Source: an uncultured Oscillibacter sp. | Lineage (GTDB): Bacteria; Bacillota; Clostridia; Oscillospirales; Oscillospiraceae | NCBI GenBank assembly: GCA_910579435.1 | Contig: CAJTVF010000002.1 | Coordinates: 1 to 64,000, forward strand | DNA length: 64,000 nucleotides | Reading direction: 5' to 3' | Part shown: positions 24,182 to 32,574 of the stretch, piece by piece | Layout: every line of letters starts with the position of its first letter | Position numbering within the stretch: position 1 is the first letter of the stretch | Position numbers and translations under genes: made by a program | Notes under the pieces: model-generated | What the model saw: only the letters and a program-made list of their open reading frames with translations | What the model was told of the DNA's origin: nothing | Databases searched by the model: none

Positions 24182-25261
24182 ATGAATATTTCCGACATCA
24201 TCAAACAGGCCAGGGAGGAACTGGGCATGACCCAGGAGGACCTGGCGGAACGGCTGGAGGTTAGCCGCCAGGCCGTCAGCAAGTGGGAGCTGGGGGCCTC
24301 GGTCCCAAGCCCGGAGAATCTGCGGTTGCTGGAGGAGCTCCTGGGGGTCGAGCTTCCCGCGCCGGAGGCGGCGGTCCCTCAGGAGGCGGTCCCCCAGGCC
24401 CCGCCCAAGCCGCCCTTCTGGAACTGGAAGCGGGTCGTGCTCCTGGTTTTGGGGGTGCTGGTCGTGTCGGCCCTGTTCTCGGCCGCCCTGTTTACCGCCC
24501 TCAGGGCGGAGACGAACGTGGACGCGACCCTCCGGACAGAGCCCCATGTCACCGGCGTCTATTTCTTCGATGAAGACGCCGCGCCCCTCCGGCCAGACCT
24601 GGGGGACGGGTGGAACCGCTTCACCGCCGGAGAGCGGGTGCTGATGCTGGTGACATTTGAGGACGGCGCTGAGAACTCCGTCAACGCCGTCTCGCTGTTC
24701 CTGACCCCCACGGGGACGGAGACCCTGGACCAGCGGCGGCAGGTCGCCGTCCAGGCGGCGGGAGAGGGCCGGGACTTCGCCCTCTTTGCCTGGGACATTC
24801 CACAGGACTTGATGGGGCACCTGGAGGTGGTGCTGGAGTGCGGCGGCGGCCTCCGGGTTACGGAGACGCTGAATGTCACGGCGCCCTCCTCCTACATGGA
24901 GGACCAGGGGATTCCCGGAATCCTCAGCCTGAGCGCCAAAGAAATCACCGCCACAGAGGGAGACACCGGCCACTACCTGCTGGAGGCCCTGGGGGCCCCC
25001 ATGGCCGAGGTGGAGTGGAGCACCTCCGACCCCGAGGTGGCCCGGGTGGCCAACACCGGGACCGTGTTCATTGAGGGAGAGGGGGAGGCCGTCATCACCG
25101 CCAGCTGGAAGGACCAGACGGCGGAGTGTTTGGTCCATGTGCTTCCCAAAGCCACAATCGTGGGCACGGAGGGAAACACGGACCTGCCGGAGGGCGAGTC
25201 GGGGGGGATTGCAAAGAGTGTACCCGCTCCCCCGACGTATGAATCCCGTAAGGCTGGATAA
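24182..25261 (+). CDS. Membrane-anchored XRE-type HTH protein with an Ig-like ectodomain
   Basis: The 359-residue protein starts after GGAAGGAGGATATACCC. Residues 1-58 form a Cro/CI helix-turn-helix (ISDIIKQAREELGMTQEDLA, VSRQAVSKWE). A Pro/Ala linker leads to a transmembrane helix (about 88-108, VVLLVLGVLVVSALFSAALF). The outside part ends in a BIG2-like Ig fold (ISLS/LSLSAKEITATEGDT, VEWSTSDPEVARVANTGTV, EAVITASWKDQTAECLV). It could couple an extracytoplasmic signal directly to DNA binding. It is divergent from the sigma/anti-sigma pair. Confidence 0.85.
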   Translation: MNISDIIKQAREELGMTQEDLAERLEVSRQAVSKWELGASVPSPENLRLLEELLGVELPAPEAAVPQEAVPQAPPKPPFWNWKRVVLLVLGVLVVSALFSAALFTALRAETNVDATLRTEPHVTGVYFFDEDAAPLRPDLGDGWNRFTAGERVLMLVTFEDGAENSVNAVSLFLTPTGTETLDQRRQVAVQAAGEGRDFALFAWDIPQDLMGHLEVVLECGGGLRVTETLNVTAPSSYMEDQGIPGILSLSAKEITATEGDTGHYLLEALGAPMAEVEWSTSDPEVARVANTGTVFIEGEGEAVITASWKDQTAECLVHVLPKATIVGTEGNTDLPEGESGGIAKSVPAPPTYESRKAG

Positions 25262-25278
25262 GACTGGGCAGAAAAAAT

Positions 25279-25305
25279 CAGGGCCTTGACGGCCCTGGTT
25301 TTTTG
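25279..25305 (+). terminator. Terminator after the membrane HTH gene
   Basis: CAGGGCC / GGCCCTG arms with a TTGAC loop are followed by GTTTTTT. Confidence 0.8.
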
Positions 25306-25368
25306 TTGGTCGGATTCTGCCTTGCCGTCGCTTTGACTTGGTTCTCCACCAGACAGCCAGAGCGGACT

Positions 25369-25533
25369 TAAGGAAGCACTGATTTAATCCCCGCGTACAT
25401 CTTTACGCCATAAATTTCCGCTGATCTGCGTCAGAAAATCTTGAAATCCGCCAGGATTCCTGCAATTTTCTTCCTTGCCAGCAAAAATTTCTGGTGCAAA
25501 TCTGCACGCGTTGATTAAATCAGTGCTTCCTTA
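25369..25533 (-). mobile_element. 161-bp TA-flanked palindromic element, type B copy 1
   Basis: The element is 25371-25531 with TA at both sides. The ends are a perfect 22-bp inverted repeat beginning TTAAGGAAGCACTGA when the TT/AA flanks are included. Read on the minus strand, the central hairpin AATCC-TGGC-GGATT is carried on an AGAAAATT / GATTTTCT stem (25433-25470). The loop has TGGC where other copies have TGAC. It is closely similar over its full length to 46073-46237. Confidence 0.8.
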
Positions 25534-25566
25534 AAGTTCTTTTGCTCCTTTTCTTTCAAGAAAAGG
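25532..25566 (-). repeat. Gene-end palindrome motif, copy 1
   Basis: On the minus strand CTTTTCTTGAAAGAAAAG followed by AAAAGAACTTT contains the stop codon of the FAD-dependent gene. A near-identical stretch ends the HAD gene at 33818-33853. Confidence 0.55.
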
Positions 25567-26953
25567 AGGCCAGCTTCCGCCCCATGAGCACTCCCATGGC
25601 GGAAGACATCATCAGCCCTCTCGTCCAGCCGGAGGAATCCCCCAGGCAGTGGAGGCCCTGGAGGCTGGTGTTGAAGTCCGTGTCCATCTTCACCCGGTTG
25701 GAGTAGAACTTCAGCTCCGGGGAGTACAGCAGGGTTTCATAGGAGGCAAAGCCGGGGACCACGTAGTCCATGGCCTGGATGAAGTTGATAATGTTCATCA
25801 TGGCCCGGTAGGGCATGGCGGCGGTAATGTCCCCCGCCACCACGTCCGGCAGGGTGGGCCGGATGTTGGACTGGGCCAGCTCCTTCTGCCACGTCCGCTT
25901 GCCGTCCAGAATGTCGCCGAAGCGCTGGACCAGGATCTGTCCGTTGGCCAGCATATTCGTCAGCTCGCCCACCTTCTGGGCGTAGGCGATGGGCTGGTTG
26001 AAGGGGACGCTGAAATTGTGGGAGCAGAGAATGGAGAGGTTCGTGTTGTCGCTCTTGAACTCCTTGTAAGAGTGCCCGTTGACCACCGCCAGGTCGTTGT
26101 CATAGTTCTCCTGGCTGACAAAGCCGCCGGGGTTCTGGCAGAAGGTCCGCACCTTGTTCTTGAAGGGCTTGGGCCAGCCCACCAGCTTGGACTCGTAAAG
26201 GACCCGGTTCACCATCTCCATGACCTCGTTCCGCACCTCCACCCGGACGCCGATGTCCACGGTGCCGGGGGCGTGGGCGATGTTGTGCTCCGCACAGAGC
26301 CTCTCCAGCCAGTCCGCCCCCCGGCGGCCGGTGGCCACCACGGTGTGCCTGGCGTGAATCTCCATATCCTGCCGCTGGTCGGAGATAGTCACCCCCTTGC
26401 AGACGTCATTCTCCAGAATCAGGTTCCGGCACTCCCAGCCGAAGAGGATTTCCACCCCGTTCTCCTGTAGGTACCGCTCGATCCCCAGGTAAATGTCGTG
26501 AGCCTTCTCCGTGCCCATGTGGCGGATGGGGCAGTCCACCAGCTTCAACCCCGCCTGGATGGCCCGCTTGCGGATTTCCTTCCGGTCCTCCGGATACTCC
26601 AGGCCCTCGATATGGGTGTCCGCGCCGAAGTCCAGGTAAATCCTGTCGGCGTAATGGATGGTTTCCTGGGCCAGGTCCGGGCCGATAAGGGTGGGCAGGT
26701 CCCCGCCCACCTCATAGCTGAGGGACAGCTTCCCGTCGGAGAAGGCCCCCGCGCCGGAAAAGCCGGTGGTGATGTGGCAGTAGGGCTTGCAGTTCACGCA
26801 TTTATTGGTCTGGCTCTTGGGGCAGCGGCGGTTTTCAATGCTCCGGCCCTTCTCCACCATGACGATCTTCTGTTTACTGCCCTTTTTCAGCATCTCCAGG
26901 GCGGTGAAAATACCGGCGGGGCCCGCGCCCACGATCACAACGTCTGCGTTCAT
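25556..26953 (-). CDS. FAD-dependent dehydrogenase (COG2509-type)
   Basis: The 465-residue flavoprotein has the dinucleotide-binding start DVVIVGAGPAGIFTALEML, a Cys cluster RRCPKSQTNKCVNCKPYC, then GFSGAGAFSDGKLSLSYEVGG and a C-terminal GLHCLGDSSGWTRGLMMSSA. These are typical of the large uncharacterised FAD-dependent proteins of anaerobes. The start is the ATG at 26953 with GGAGAAG ahead. The Cys pattern suggests a disulfide, zinc or Fe-S role (not established). Its upstream region is occupied by repeat D copy 2. Confidence 0.85.
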   Translation of the reverse strand: MNADVVIVGAGPAGIFTALEMLKKGSKQKIVMVEKGRSIENRRCPKSQTNKCVNCKPYCHITTGFSGAGAFSDGKLSLSYEVGGDLPTLIGPDLAQETIHYADRIYLDFGADTHIEGLEYPEDRKEIRKRAIQAGLKLVDCPIRHMGTEKAHDIYLGIERYLQENGVEILFGWECRNLILENDVCKGVTISDQRQDMEIHARHTVVATGRRGADWLERLCAEHNIAHAPGTVDIGVRVEVRNEVMEMVNRVLYESKLVGWPKPFKNKVRTFCQNPGGFVSQENYDNDLAVVNGHSYKEFKSDNTNLSILCSHNFSVPFNQPIAYAQKVGELTNMLANGQILVQRFGDILDGKRTWQKELAQSNIRPTLPDVVAGDITAAMPYRAMMNIINFIQAMDYVVPGFASYETLLYSPELKFYSNRVKMDTDFNTSLQGLHCLGDSSGWTRGLMMSSAMGVLMGRKLASFS

Positions 26954-26994
26954 AGCGGCTTCTCCTTTATATAGATTCTTTTCAAGCGTAAGTT

Positions 26995-27185
26995 TATAGT
27001 CAGTGCAGTTGAAAAGAATCCAATGGATTCTTTTCAACGAAGCGCTGCTATGCAGCGCTTCGGGCCGCATTTGCGGCTTTCTGCGCTTGACTTCATAGGA
27101 AACGCATACGCGCCTTGCGCGCCGGCGGACCTCTGGTCCGCCGGTTGAAAAGGAGCTTTGCTCCTTTTCAACCGCGTTGACTATA
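26995..27185. repeat. Multi-hairpin repeat D, copy 2
   Basis: This unit has the same architecture as 11687-11878, with ends TATAGTCAGTGCAGTTGAAAAG-like and GACTATA. Hairpin stems differ in compensated ways: GAAGCGCTG/CAGCGCTTC replaces CAGCGCGG/CCGCGCTG, and GACCTCTGGTC replaces GACCGCAGGTC. The right end supplies the last five residues and stop of the U32 peptidase. Confidence 0.8.
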
Positions 27186-28409
27186 TCCGTTTCCCCTGGC
27201 CGACAGGTCCTTTGCCCGCCGGACGATGGTCCAGGGGGGCACCTGCCGGGGAAGTTTCATGTGAAAGACGCTCTGGGGCGTCCGGGGCTCGAAGAGGGGC
27301 AGGCCGTCCGCGTCCGTCATCTCCGGGACCGTCATTTCAAAGGGCCGCAGGGCCGGGCCCACCAGCTCCACCGTGTCCCCGGCCCGGAACTTGTTGCGCA
27401 GGGACAGCGCCGCGTTCCCCTCCCCGTCGCAGTCCGTAACGATGGCGGCGATCTGCCACTCCCGGACATACCGGGCGTCGTCGTAGTACTGGCCCGGCGG
27501 TCCGTAGAAAAAGCCGGTGGAGTAGGGACGGTGGCTGACGTGCTCCACCTCGTCCCGCCAGACGGGGTCCATGGGCTCCCCCGCCGCCAGGGCGTCCAGG
27601 CCGTGGCGGTAGGCGGCGGTGACCACGGCGGCGAAGTAGGCGGACTTGGCCCGGCCCTCGATTTTCAGGCTGTCCAAAAACCGGAGGTCCTCCAGGTGGT
27701 CGATCATGCACATGTCCCGGGAGTTCAGGATGTAGGCCCCGCCGCCGTCCTCCTCAATGGGGAAGAACTCGCCGGGGCGCTTCTCCTCCATAAGGGCGTA
27801 TTTGTACCGGCAGGGCTGGGCGCAGGCCCCCCGGCTGGAGTCCCGGCCCGTCATATAGTTGCTGAGGAGGCACCGCCCGGAATAGCTGACGCACATGGCC
27901 CCGTGGACGAAGGCCTCCAGCTCCAGGTCCGGCGGCGTTTTCTCCCGGATGGTCCGAATCTCCTCCAGGCTCAGCTCCCGGGCCAGGATGACCCGGGAGG
28001 CCCCGATGCCGTGCCAGGCCCGGGCGGTCTCGTAATTGGTAACCCCGGCCTGGGTGGAGACGTGGCGGGCCGCGTGGGGGGCGTAGCGTCCCGCCAGCTG
28101 AAAGGCCCCCAGGTCCGCCAGGATCACCGCGTCCACCCCGGCGGCCTCCAGACACTCCAGATGGGCGGGGAGGCGGTCCATTTCCTCATTCCGGGGCATG
28201 GTGTTGACGGTGCAGTGGACCCGCACGCCATGGGCGTGGGCGAAGGCCACTGCCTCCGCCAGGCCCTCGGGGGAGAAGTTCCCCGCGAAGGCCCGCATGC
28301 CGAAGTCCGTTCCCGCCAGATACACCGCGTCCGCCCCGTAGAGCACCGCCATGCGCAGGCGCTCCAGGTCCCCCGCCGGGGCCAGCAGCTCCGGCCGTTT
28401 ACCCGCCAT
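27168..28409 (-). CDS. Peptidase U32 family protein
   Basis: The 413-residue protein starts at the ATG at 28409, inside the mltG end (11-bp overlap). It reads ELLAPAGDLERLRMAVLYGADAVYL, then the U32 signature region EAFVHGAMCVSYSGRCLLSNYM, with Cys residues of the SRGACAQPCRYKY type. Relatives include collagenase PrtC and the tRNA/ubiquinone hydroxylases TrhP/RlhA and UbiU, so tRNA or rRNA modification is as likely as proteolysis. The C-terminal YSQRG and stop come from the repeat element at 26995-27185, so the original end may have been altered. Confidence 0.88.
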   Translation of the reverse strand: MAGKRPELLAPAGDLERLRMAVLYGADAVYLAGTDFGMRAFAGNFSPEGLAEAVAFAHAHGVRVHCTVNTMPRNEEMDRLPAHLECLEAAGVDAVILADLGAFQLAGRYAPHAARHVSTQAGVTNYETARAWHGIGASRVILARELSLEEIRTIREKTPPDLELEAFVHGAMCVSYSGRCLLSNYMTGRDSSRGACAQPCRYKYALMEEKRPGEFFPIEEDGGGAYILNSRDMCMIDHLEDLRFLDSLKIEGRAKSAYFAAVVTAAYRHGLDALAAGEPMDPVWRDEVEHVSHRPYSTGFFYGPPGQYYDDARYVREWQIAAIVTDCDGEGNAALSLRNKFRAGDTVELVGPALRPFEMTVPEMTDADGLPLFEPRTPQSVFHMKLPRQVPPWTIVRRAKDLSARGNGYSQRG

Positions 28410-29580
28410 ATTCGGCGCTGTTGACGAAGTTGACATGCTCGTTGTAGGTCTCGAAATAGTGGTGCTTGCCGTCCGTGCCCAGTGCGTAGTAATAATAGCT
28501 GGTCTCCTCCGGCTGCAGGGCGGCCTCAATGGCGGTCAGGCCGGGGTTGGCGATGGGCGTGGGGGGAAGCCCCGGGTTCTTATAGAGGTTGTAGGGGGTG
28601 TCCGCCTCCAGATCCGACTGGGTGATGGCCCCCTCGTGGCCCGGCAGGCCGTAGAGCAGGGCGGCGTCCACCTGGAGCAGGCCGTTGGTCCCCGCCTTAT
28701 TGCCGGGGCCGTCCAGACGGTTATAGATGACGGAGGCAATGCGGGCCTGGTCCGTGCCGTCGGTCTCCCGCTCGATGAGGGAGGCGATGGTGATGATCTC
28801 TTTCAGGCTGTAGCCCTTGGCCTCCCAGGCGCCCAGAAGCTCGTCGTCCAGCTTGCTGTTGAAGTTTTTGATTAGGCGGTTCAGGGCGTTGGCGGGCTTT
28901 TCGTTCACGTAGAACTCATAGGTGTCCGGGAAGAGATAGCCCTCCAGGCGGCTGATATCCTCGGACTCGTTGTCGATGAAGTCATAGTCGAAATCGGCCT
29001 TCTGGGCCGCTTCCGTCAGGGCCGCCTCGGTGTTGACGCCGTTTTTCGCCAGCACGGCGATGGTCTGGGCCACGGTATAGCCCTCGGGAATGGTGACCTG
29101 GACGGTATCCGCCGTCATGTTTCCGGCGGCGCTCCGCATGCCCAGCACCAGGGCATGGTAATCCATGTCGGTGTTCAGGGTGTGGGAACCCATGCCGATT
29201 TTTTCCTCCGCGTTGGTGATGTTGGCGTAGAGCTTGAAGAACCAGGGATACTCGATGAGCCCCGCAGCCTTCAGCTTGCCGGCCACGGTGTCCACGGTGT
29301 CCTCGGAGGAAACCTCCACCACCATTTCCACCGGCGGCGAGCCCGAACGGTTGAAGGAGCAGAAGTCGCTGAACAGCAGCCAGCCCGCGCAGCCCAAAAG
29401 CGCCGAGGCCAGGGCCACGAAAAGCAGGTGCAGCAGCAGGAACAAAAGCGGGTGCATCCGCCGCCGCCTCCTGCGGCGCTTTCGCTGGGGGGGATGCTGG
29501 GAAGAGGGGCGGGACGTCTGCTCCCGCCGGACCTGTCCGGCGTCCCAGCTGGCGGTGTCGCTGTTGTGGTATTCGGCCAT
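28399..29580 (-). CDS. mltG: Endolytic transglycosylase MltG (YceG)
   Basis: The 393-residue protein starts at 29580 with GAGGAGG ahead. It has a basic cytoplasmic tail (KRRRRRRR), one transmembrane helix (about 44-70), a LysM-like part, and the YceG catalytic region with SLIERE and ASVIYNRL; the catalytic Glu is in IERE. ANPGLTAIEAAL is conserved near the end. It releases nascent glycan strands and sets their length. It overlaps the U32 gene by 11 bp, a common Firmicute pairing. Confidence 0.93.
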   Translation of the reverse strand: MAEYHNSDTASWDAGQVRREQTSRPSSQHPPQRKRRRRRRRMHPLLFLLLHLLFVALASALLGCAGWLLFSDFCSFNRSGSPPVEMVVEVSSEDTVDTVAGKLKAAGLIEYPWFFKLYANITNAEEKIGMGSHTLNTDMDYHALVLGMRSAAGNMTADTVQVTIPEGYTVAQTIAVLAKNGVNTEAALTEAAQKADFDYDFIDNESEDISRLEGYLFPDTYEFYVNEKPANALNRLIKNFNSKLDDELLGAWEAKGYSLKEIITIASLIERETDGTDQARIASVIYNRLDGPGNKAGTNGLLQVDAALLYGLPGHEGAITQSDLEADTPYNLYKNPGLPPTPIANPGLTAIEAALQPEETSYYYYALGTDGKHHYFETYNEHVNFVNSAEYGG

Positions 29581-29752
29581 GTTGAAAAACCTCCTCACGC
29601 ACGGCGCGGCCCCGGGAAACGCCCTGAAAAAAGGACAGGGCAAATTTTCAGGGGGTCAGGCTCCCGGCGGAAGCCGGAAGCATAGAATATCTCAAATCCA
29701 AGGTCCCGACGCCGCCGGCCGCGGCCCCGGGGCCAAAGAAAGGTGACTGACT

Positions 29753-30037
29753 ATGTGCTTTAACAATGGAAACGACAATGGCTGCCTGTGGATCGTCCTG
29801 ATCATCATTCTGTTCTGCTGCTGCGGCTGCGGCGGCGGAAACAGCTGGGGCGGAAACAACTGGGGCGGAAACAACTGGGGCGGAAACAACTGGAACTGCG
29901 GATGCGGATGCGGCTGTGGGAACTGCAGCTGCGGCTGTGGCTGCGGAAACTGCGGCTGCGGCTGTGGAAACTGCAGCTGCGGCTGTGGAAACTGCAGCTG
30001 CAACTGCAACTGCGGCTGCAACGATTCCTGCTGCTGA
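29753..30037 (+). CDS. Cys-rich miniprotein with one hydrophobic segment and GGNNW repeats
   Basis: The 94-residue protein has a start after GAAAGG. Order: MCFNNGNDNGC, a hydrophobic stretch LWIVLIIILF, CCCGCGGG, three tandem GGNNW units, then about 45 residues built almost only from CGC, GNC and SC units. About 27 of 94 residues are Cys. The layout recalls YjcZ-type small sporulation proteins and Cys-rich coat proteins, but no family can be named. It may be membrane or spore-coat associated, cross-linked by disulfides or metal-binding. A hairpin GCGGGACG/CGTCCCGC follows. Confidence 0.7.
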   Translation: MCFNNGNDNGCLWIVLIIILFCCCGCGGGNSWGGNNWGGNNWGGNNWNCGCGCGCGNCSCGCGCGNCGCGCGNCSCGCGNCSCNCNCGCNDSCC

Positions 30038-30082
30038 GCAAGGGCTGTGGCGGGACGCTCTGCGTCCCGCTTTCGCCGTCCC

Positions 30083-30754
30083 TCAGCGGGACAGACACTC
30101 GTTTACAATCGAAGCCACTTCCCGGTGGATGTCCTCCGGCGTCCGGGGCGCGCCTCCCTCGGCGCAGTTCACCACGGCCCAGCCCTGGGCCCGGGCGATC
30201 TCCCCCGCGCACGCCCGGCAGCGGCGGAGATACTCCCCGTCCTGCTCGTGGATATCGGCGGCGGTGTTGGTCTCCGCCTCCCGGCGGCGCATCAGCTGGT
30301 TGGCCGCCTCGGTGGGCATATCCAGATACAGCACCAGGTCCGGCTCGGGAAGCCCTAAACGGCGGTATTCCAGGTCAAACAGCCACTCCAAAAACGCCCG
30401 CCGCTCCCCGTCCGGGAGCTTGGACGCCTGATGCACGGCGTTGGACGTGGTGTAGCGGTTGGCCACCACCACGCCGCCGGACTCGTAAAACGCGCCCCAG
30501 TCCTCCTGATAGGAGGCGAAGCGGTCCACGGCAAACATGACGGAGGCGGCGCAGGCGTTCACATCCCCGGGCTTTCCCCCCAAGGCTCCGTGGAGGTACA
30601 GGTTAGCGGGCTCGGCAAAGGGATTGCCGTACCGGGGAAAGTCGATCTCCCGGCAGGAGATTCCCCGGGCGGTCAGGCTTTGCAGAAGCAGCCCCGCCTG
30701 GGTGGCCTTGCCGGAGCCGTCGGTGCCCTCCAGAACAATCAGCTTTCCCCTCAT
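30083..30754 (-). CDS. tmk: Thymidylate kinase
   Basis: The 223-residue P-loop kinase has VLEGTDGSGKATQ (Ala where Thr is usual), DFPRYGNPFAEP for nucleotide binding and the DRF/DRY-type signature as VDRFASYQEDW with ANRYTTSNAVHQ. It phosphorylates dTMP to dTDP. The ATG overlaps the upstream glycosyltransferase stop as ATGA. It belongs to the longer Firmicute TMK-like group. Confidence 0.88.
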   Translation of the reverse strand: MRGKLIVLEGTDGSGKATQAGLLLQSLTARGISCREIDFPRYGNPFAEPANLYLHGALGGKPGDVNACAASVMFAVDRFASYQEDWGAFYESGGVVVANRYTTSNAVHQASKLPDGERRAFLEWLFDLEYRRLGLPEPDLVLYLDMPTEAANQLMRRREAETNTAADIHEQDGEYLRRCRACAGEIARAQGWAVVNCAEGGAPRTPEDIHREVASIVNECLSR

Positions 30755-31470
30755 TTCCGTCTCTTCTCCTTCTGCACGTGGACCAGGAACAGCGGCAGCT
30801 TCATCATCCGCCCCGCCCGGCGGGGATCCTTGCACAAACGGTAAAACCACTCCAGGCCGTGGTCGGACCAGAATTTCGGAGCCCGTTCCACCACGCCGGC
30901 AAACACGTCCAGACTGCCCCCCAGGCCGCAGAGGAGGCGGGCTCCCGTGGCCTCGCCGTGCTTCGCCATCCAGAGCTCCTGCTTCGGGGCCCCCAGGCAG
31001 ACGAACACGCAGTCCGCCCCGCTCCGCCGGATGTCCTCAATGATGGGACCGTCCTCCTGGAAATAGCCGTCGTGGGTCCCGGCGATTTTTAAGCCCGGGT
31101 ATTTCTCCGCCAGCCGTTTTCCGGCGGCCTCCGCCACGCCGGGCTTGGCCCCCAGGAGATAGAGGGACAGGCCCTTTTCCGCCATTTCCTTCATCAGATA
31201 CGCCGCAAACTCAATGCCCGGGTTTCTGGCTTTCAGGGGCGTGCCCAGAATCCGGGCCCCCTTGATGATTCCTATGCCATCCGCAAGCACCAGGTCCGCG
31301 CCGTTCACCGCCCGCATGGCCTCCGGATTTTTCCGGCAGATCTCCACGATCTCCGGGTTGGGCGTCACCACATAGTGGGCTCCCGGCTGGCTCAGCATAT
31401 CTACCCCCCGGGCGACGGCTTCGATCATCAGCACATTGTCAAAGCCAACGCCCAGCACGTTGATCCGCAT
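30751..31470 (-). CDS. WecG/TagA/CpsF family glycosyltransferase
   Basis: The 239-residue protein has the family motifs VVTPNPEIVEICRK, LADGIGIIKGARILG, LYLLGAKPGVAEAA and VCLGAPKQELWM, with GLEWFYRL near the end. Members transfer N-acetylmannosamine or a related sugar to a lipid-linked carrier in teichoic acid or capsule synthesis, at the inner membrane face. It is translationally coupled to tmk by a 4-bp overlap. Confidence 0.93.
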   Translation of the reverse strand: MRINVLGVGFDNVLMIEAVARGVDMLSQPGAHYVVTPNPEIVEICRKNPEAMRAVNGADLVLADGIGIIKGARILGTPLKARNPGIEFAAYLMKEMAEKGLSLYLLGAKPGVAEAAGKRLAEKYPGLKIAGTHDGYFQEDGPIIEDIRRSGADCVFVCLGAPKQELWMAKHGEATGARLLCGLGGSLDVFAGVVERAPKFWSDHGLEWFYRLCKDPRRAGRMMKLPLFLVHVQKEKRRK

Positions 31471-31527
31471 GCGTTCACCTCATTTGCATAAACTGCCATA
31501 CCGGCATATTATTACCATTTTATAAGC

Positions 31528-31556
31528 ATTATAGCATAGGTTAGACCTCTTGTCCA
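31528..31556 (-). promoter_or_regulatory. Promoter of the WecG/TagA-tmk operon
   Basis: On the minus strand TGGACA (31556-31551) and TATAAT (31533-31528) are spaced by 17 bp; the -35 lies inside the 3' end of the EamA gene. Confidence 0.65.
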
Positions 31557-32482
31557 TCTCCAAATGCCTCGCCGGACTGGACCGCCTTCCGCCCCAGGGG
31601 GTAGGGAAGCTGGGCCAGCACCACCGCCGCCAGCATCAGGGCGCAGCCCAGGTACTCCCGCCCGGTCATCCGGGTCCCCAGGATCAGCGCCCCCGCCACG
31701 GCGGCAAAGAGGGACTCCATGCTCATCAGCAGGGACACCACCGCCGGGTTGGAATCCTTCTGGGCCAGGATCTGGAGGGTGTAGGCCACGCCGCTGGAGA
31801 ACACGCCCACATAGAGCACCGGCCACAGATACTCCCCCAGCAGCTCCAGGGGCGGCGGCGTCTCCATCAGCGCCCCGGCGGCGGAGAGGACGGTCATGAC
31901 CAGAAACTGAACGCAGGACAGCGCCACGCCGTCCACCTTGTTGGTGAAATGGTCCACCACCAGAATCTGAGCGGTGAAGCAGAAGGCGCAGGCCAGGACA
32001 TAGAGGTCCCCGCCGGTGACGCTCAGCTCCTCGGTGACGCAGAGGCAGTACAGCCCCGCCACCGCCAGGGCCACCCCCAGCCACAGGGCCCGGGGAACCT
32101 TCTTCCCCAGGGCCAAGCCCGCCAGGGGCACCAGGACGATGTACAGCGCCGTGATGAACCCCGCCTTGCCGGGGGTGGTGGTCTCCAGGCCCTTCTGCTG
32201 GAAGAAGCTGGCCACTGACAGCGCCGCGCCGCAGCAGAGGCCCCCCAGGAGCAAGTCCCGGCGGGACCCGGCGGGAGCGCGTTCCTCCCCCTTCCGCCGC
32301 CGCCAGGCGGCCCGGAGGCCGCAGAGGCCCAGCAGGAAGAAAAAGGCGATGACCGCCCGGGCGGTATTGAAGGTGAAGGGGCCCATATACTCCGCGCCCA
32401 CGCTCTGGGCCACAAAGGCGGTGCCCCAGATCATGGCCGTGACGAGAGGCAGGACGTTTTGACGAACTCGATTGATTTTCAT
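31541..32482 (-). CDS. DMT-superfamily transporter (EamA family)
   Basis: This 313-residue membrane protein has about ten helices in two EamA repeats. The first has MIWGTAFVAQSVGAEYMGP; the second has VLYVGVFSSGVAYTLQILAQK and SMESLFAAVAGALILG. It probably exports amino acids or other metabolites; the substrate is unknown. The start chosen is the ATG at 32482 (MKINRVRQ) with AAGGAA. Confidence 0.9.
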   Translation of the reverse strand: MKINRVRQNVLPLVTAMIWGTAFVAQSVGAEYMGPFTFNTARAVIAFFFLLGLCGLRAAWRRRKGEERAPAGSRRDLLLGGLCCGAALSVASFFQQKGLETTTPGKAGFITALYIVLVPLAGLALGKKVPRALWLGVALAVAGLYCLCVTEELSVTGGDLYVLACAFCFTAQILVVDHFTNKVDGVALSCVQFLVMTVLSAAGALMETPPPLELLGEYLWPVLYVGVFSSGVAYTLQILAQKDSNPAVVSLLMSMESLFAAVAGALILGTRMTGREYLGCALMLAAVVLAQLPYPLGRKAVQSGEAFGDGQEV

Positions 32483-32574
32483 TTTCCTTGCTCCATGTTC
32501 TCTTCTGTGATATACTAAAACCGTTATGCGGTCCGAGGCCGCACAAATTAGCATTTTAACACCGAGGTGAGGAA

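Noticed and set aside
29821..30020. A simple-sequence satellite
   Set aside because: The repeats stay in one frame behind a ribosome site and a hydrophobic segment, so a protein is the better reading.
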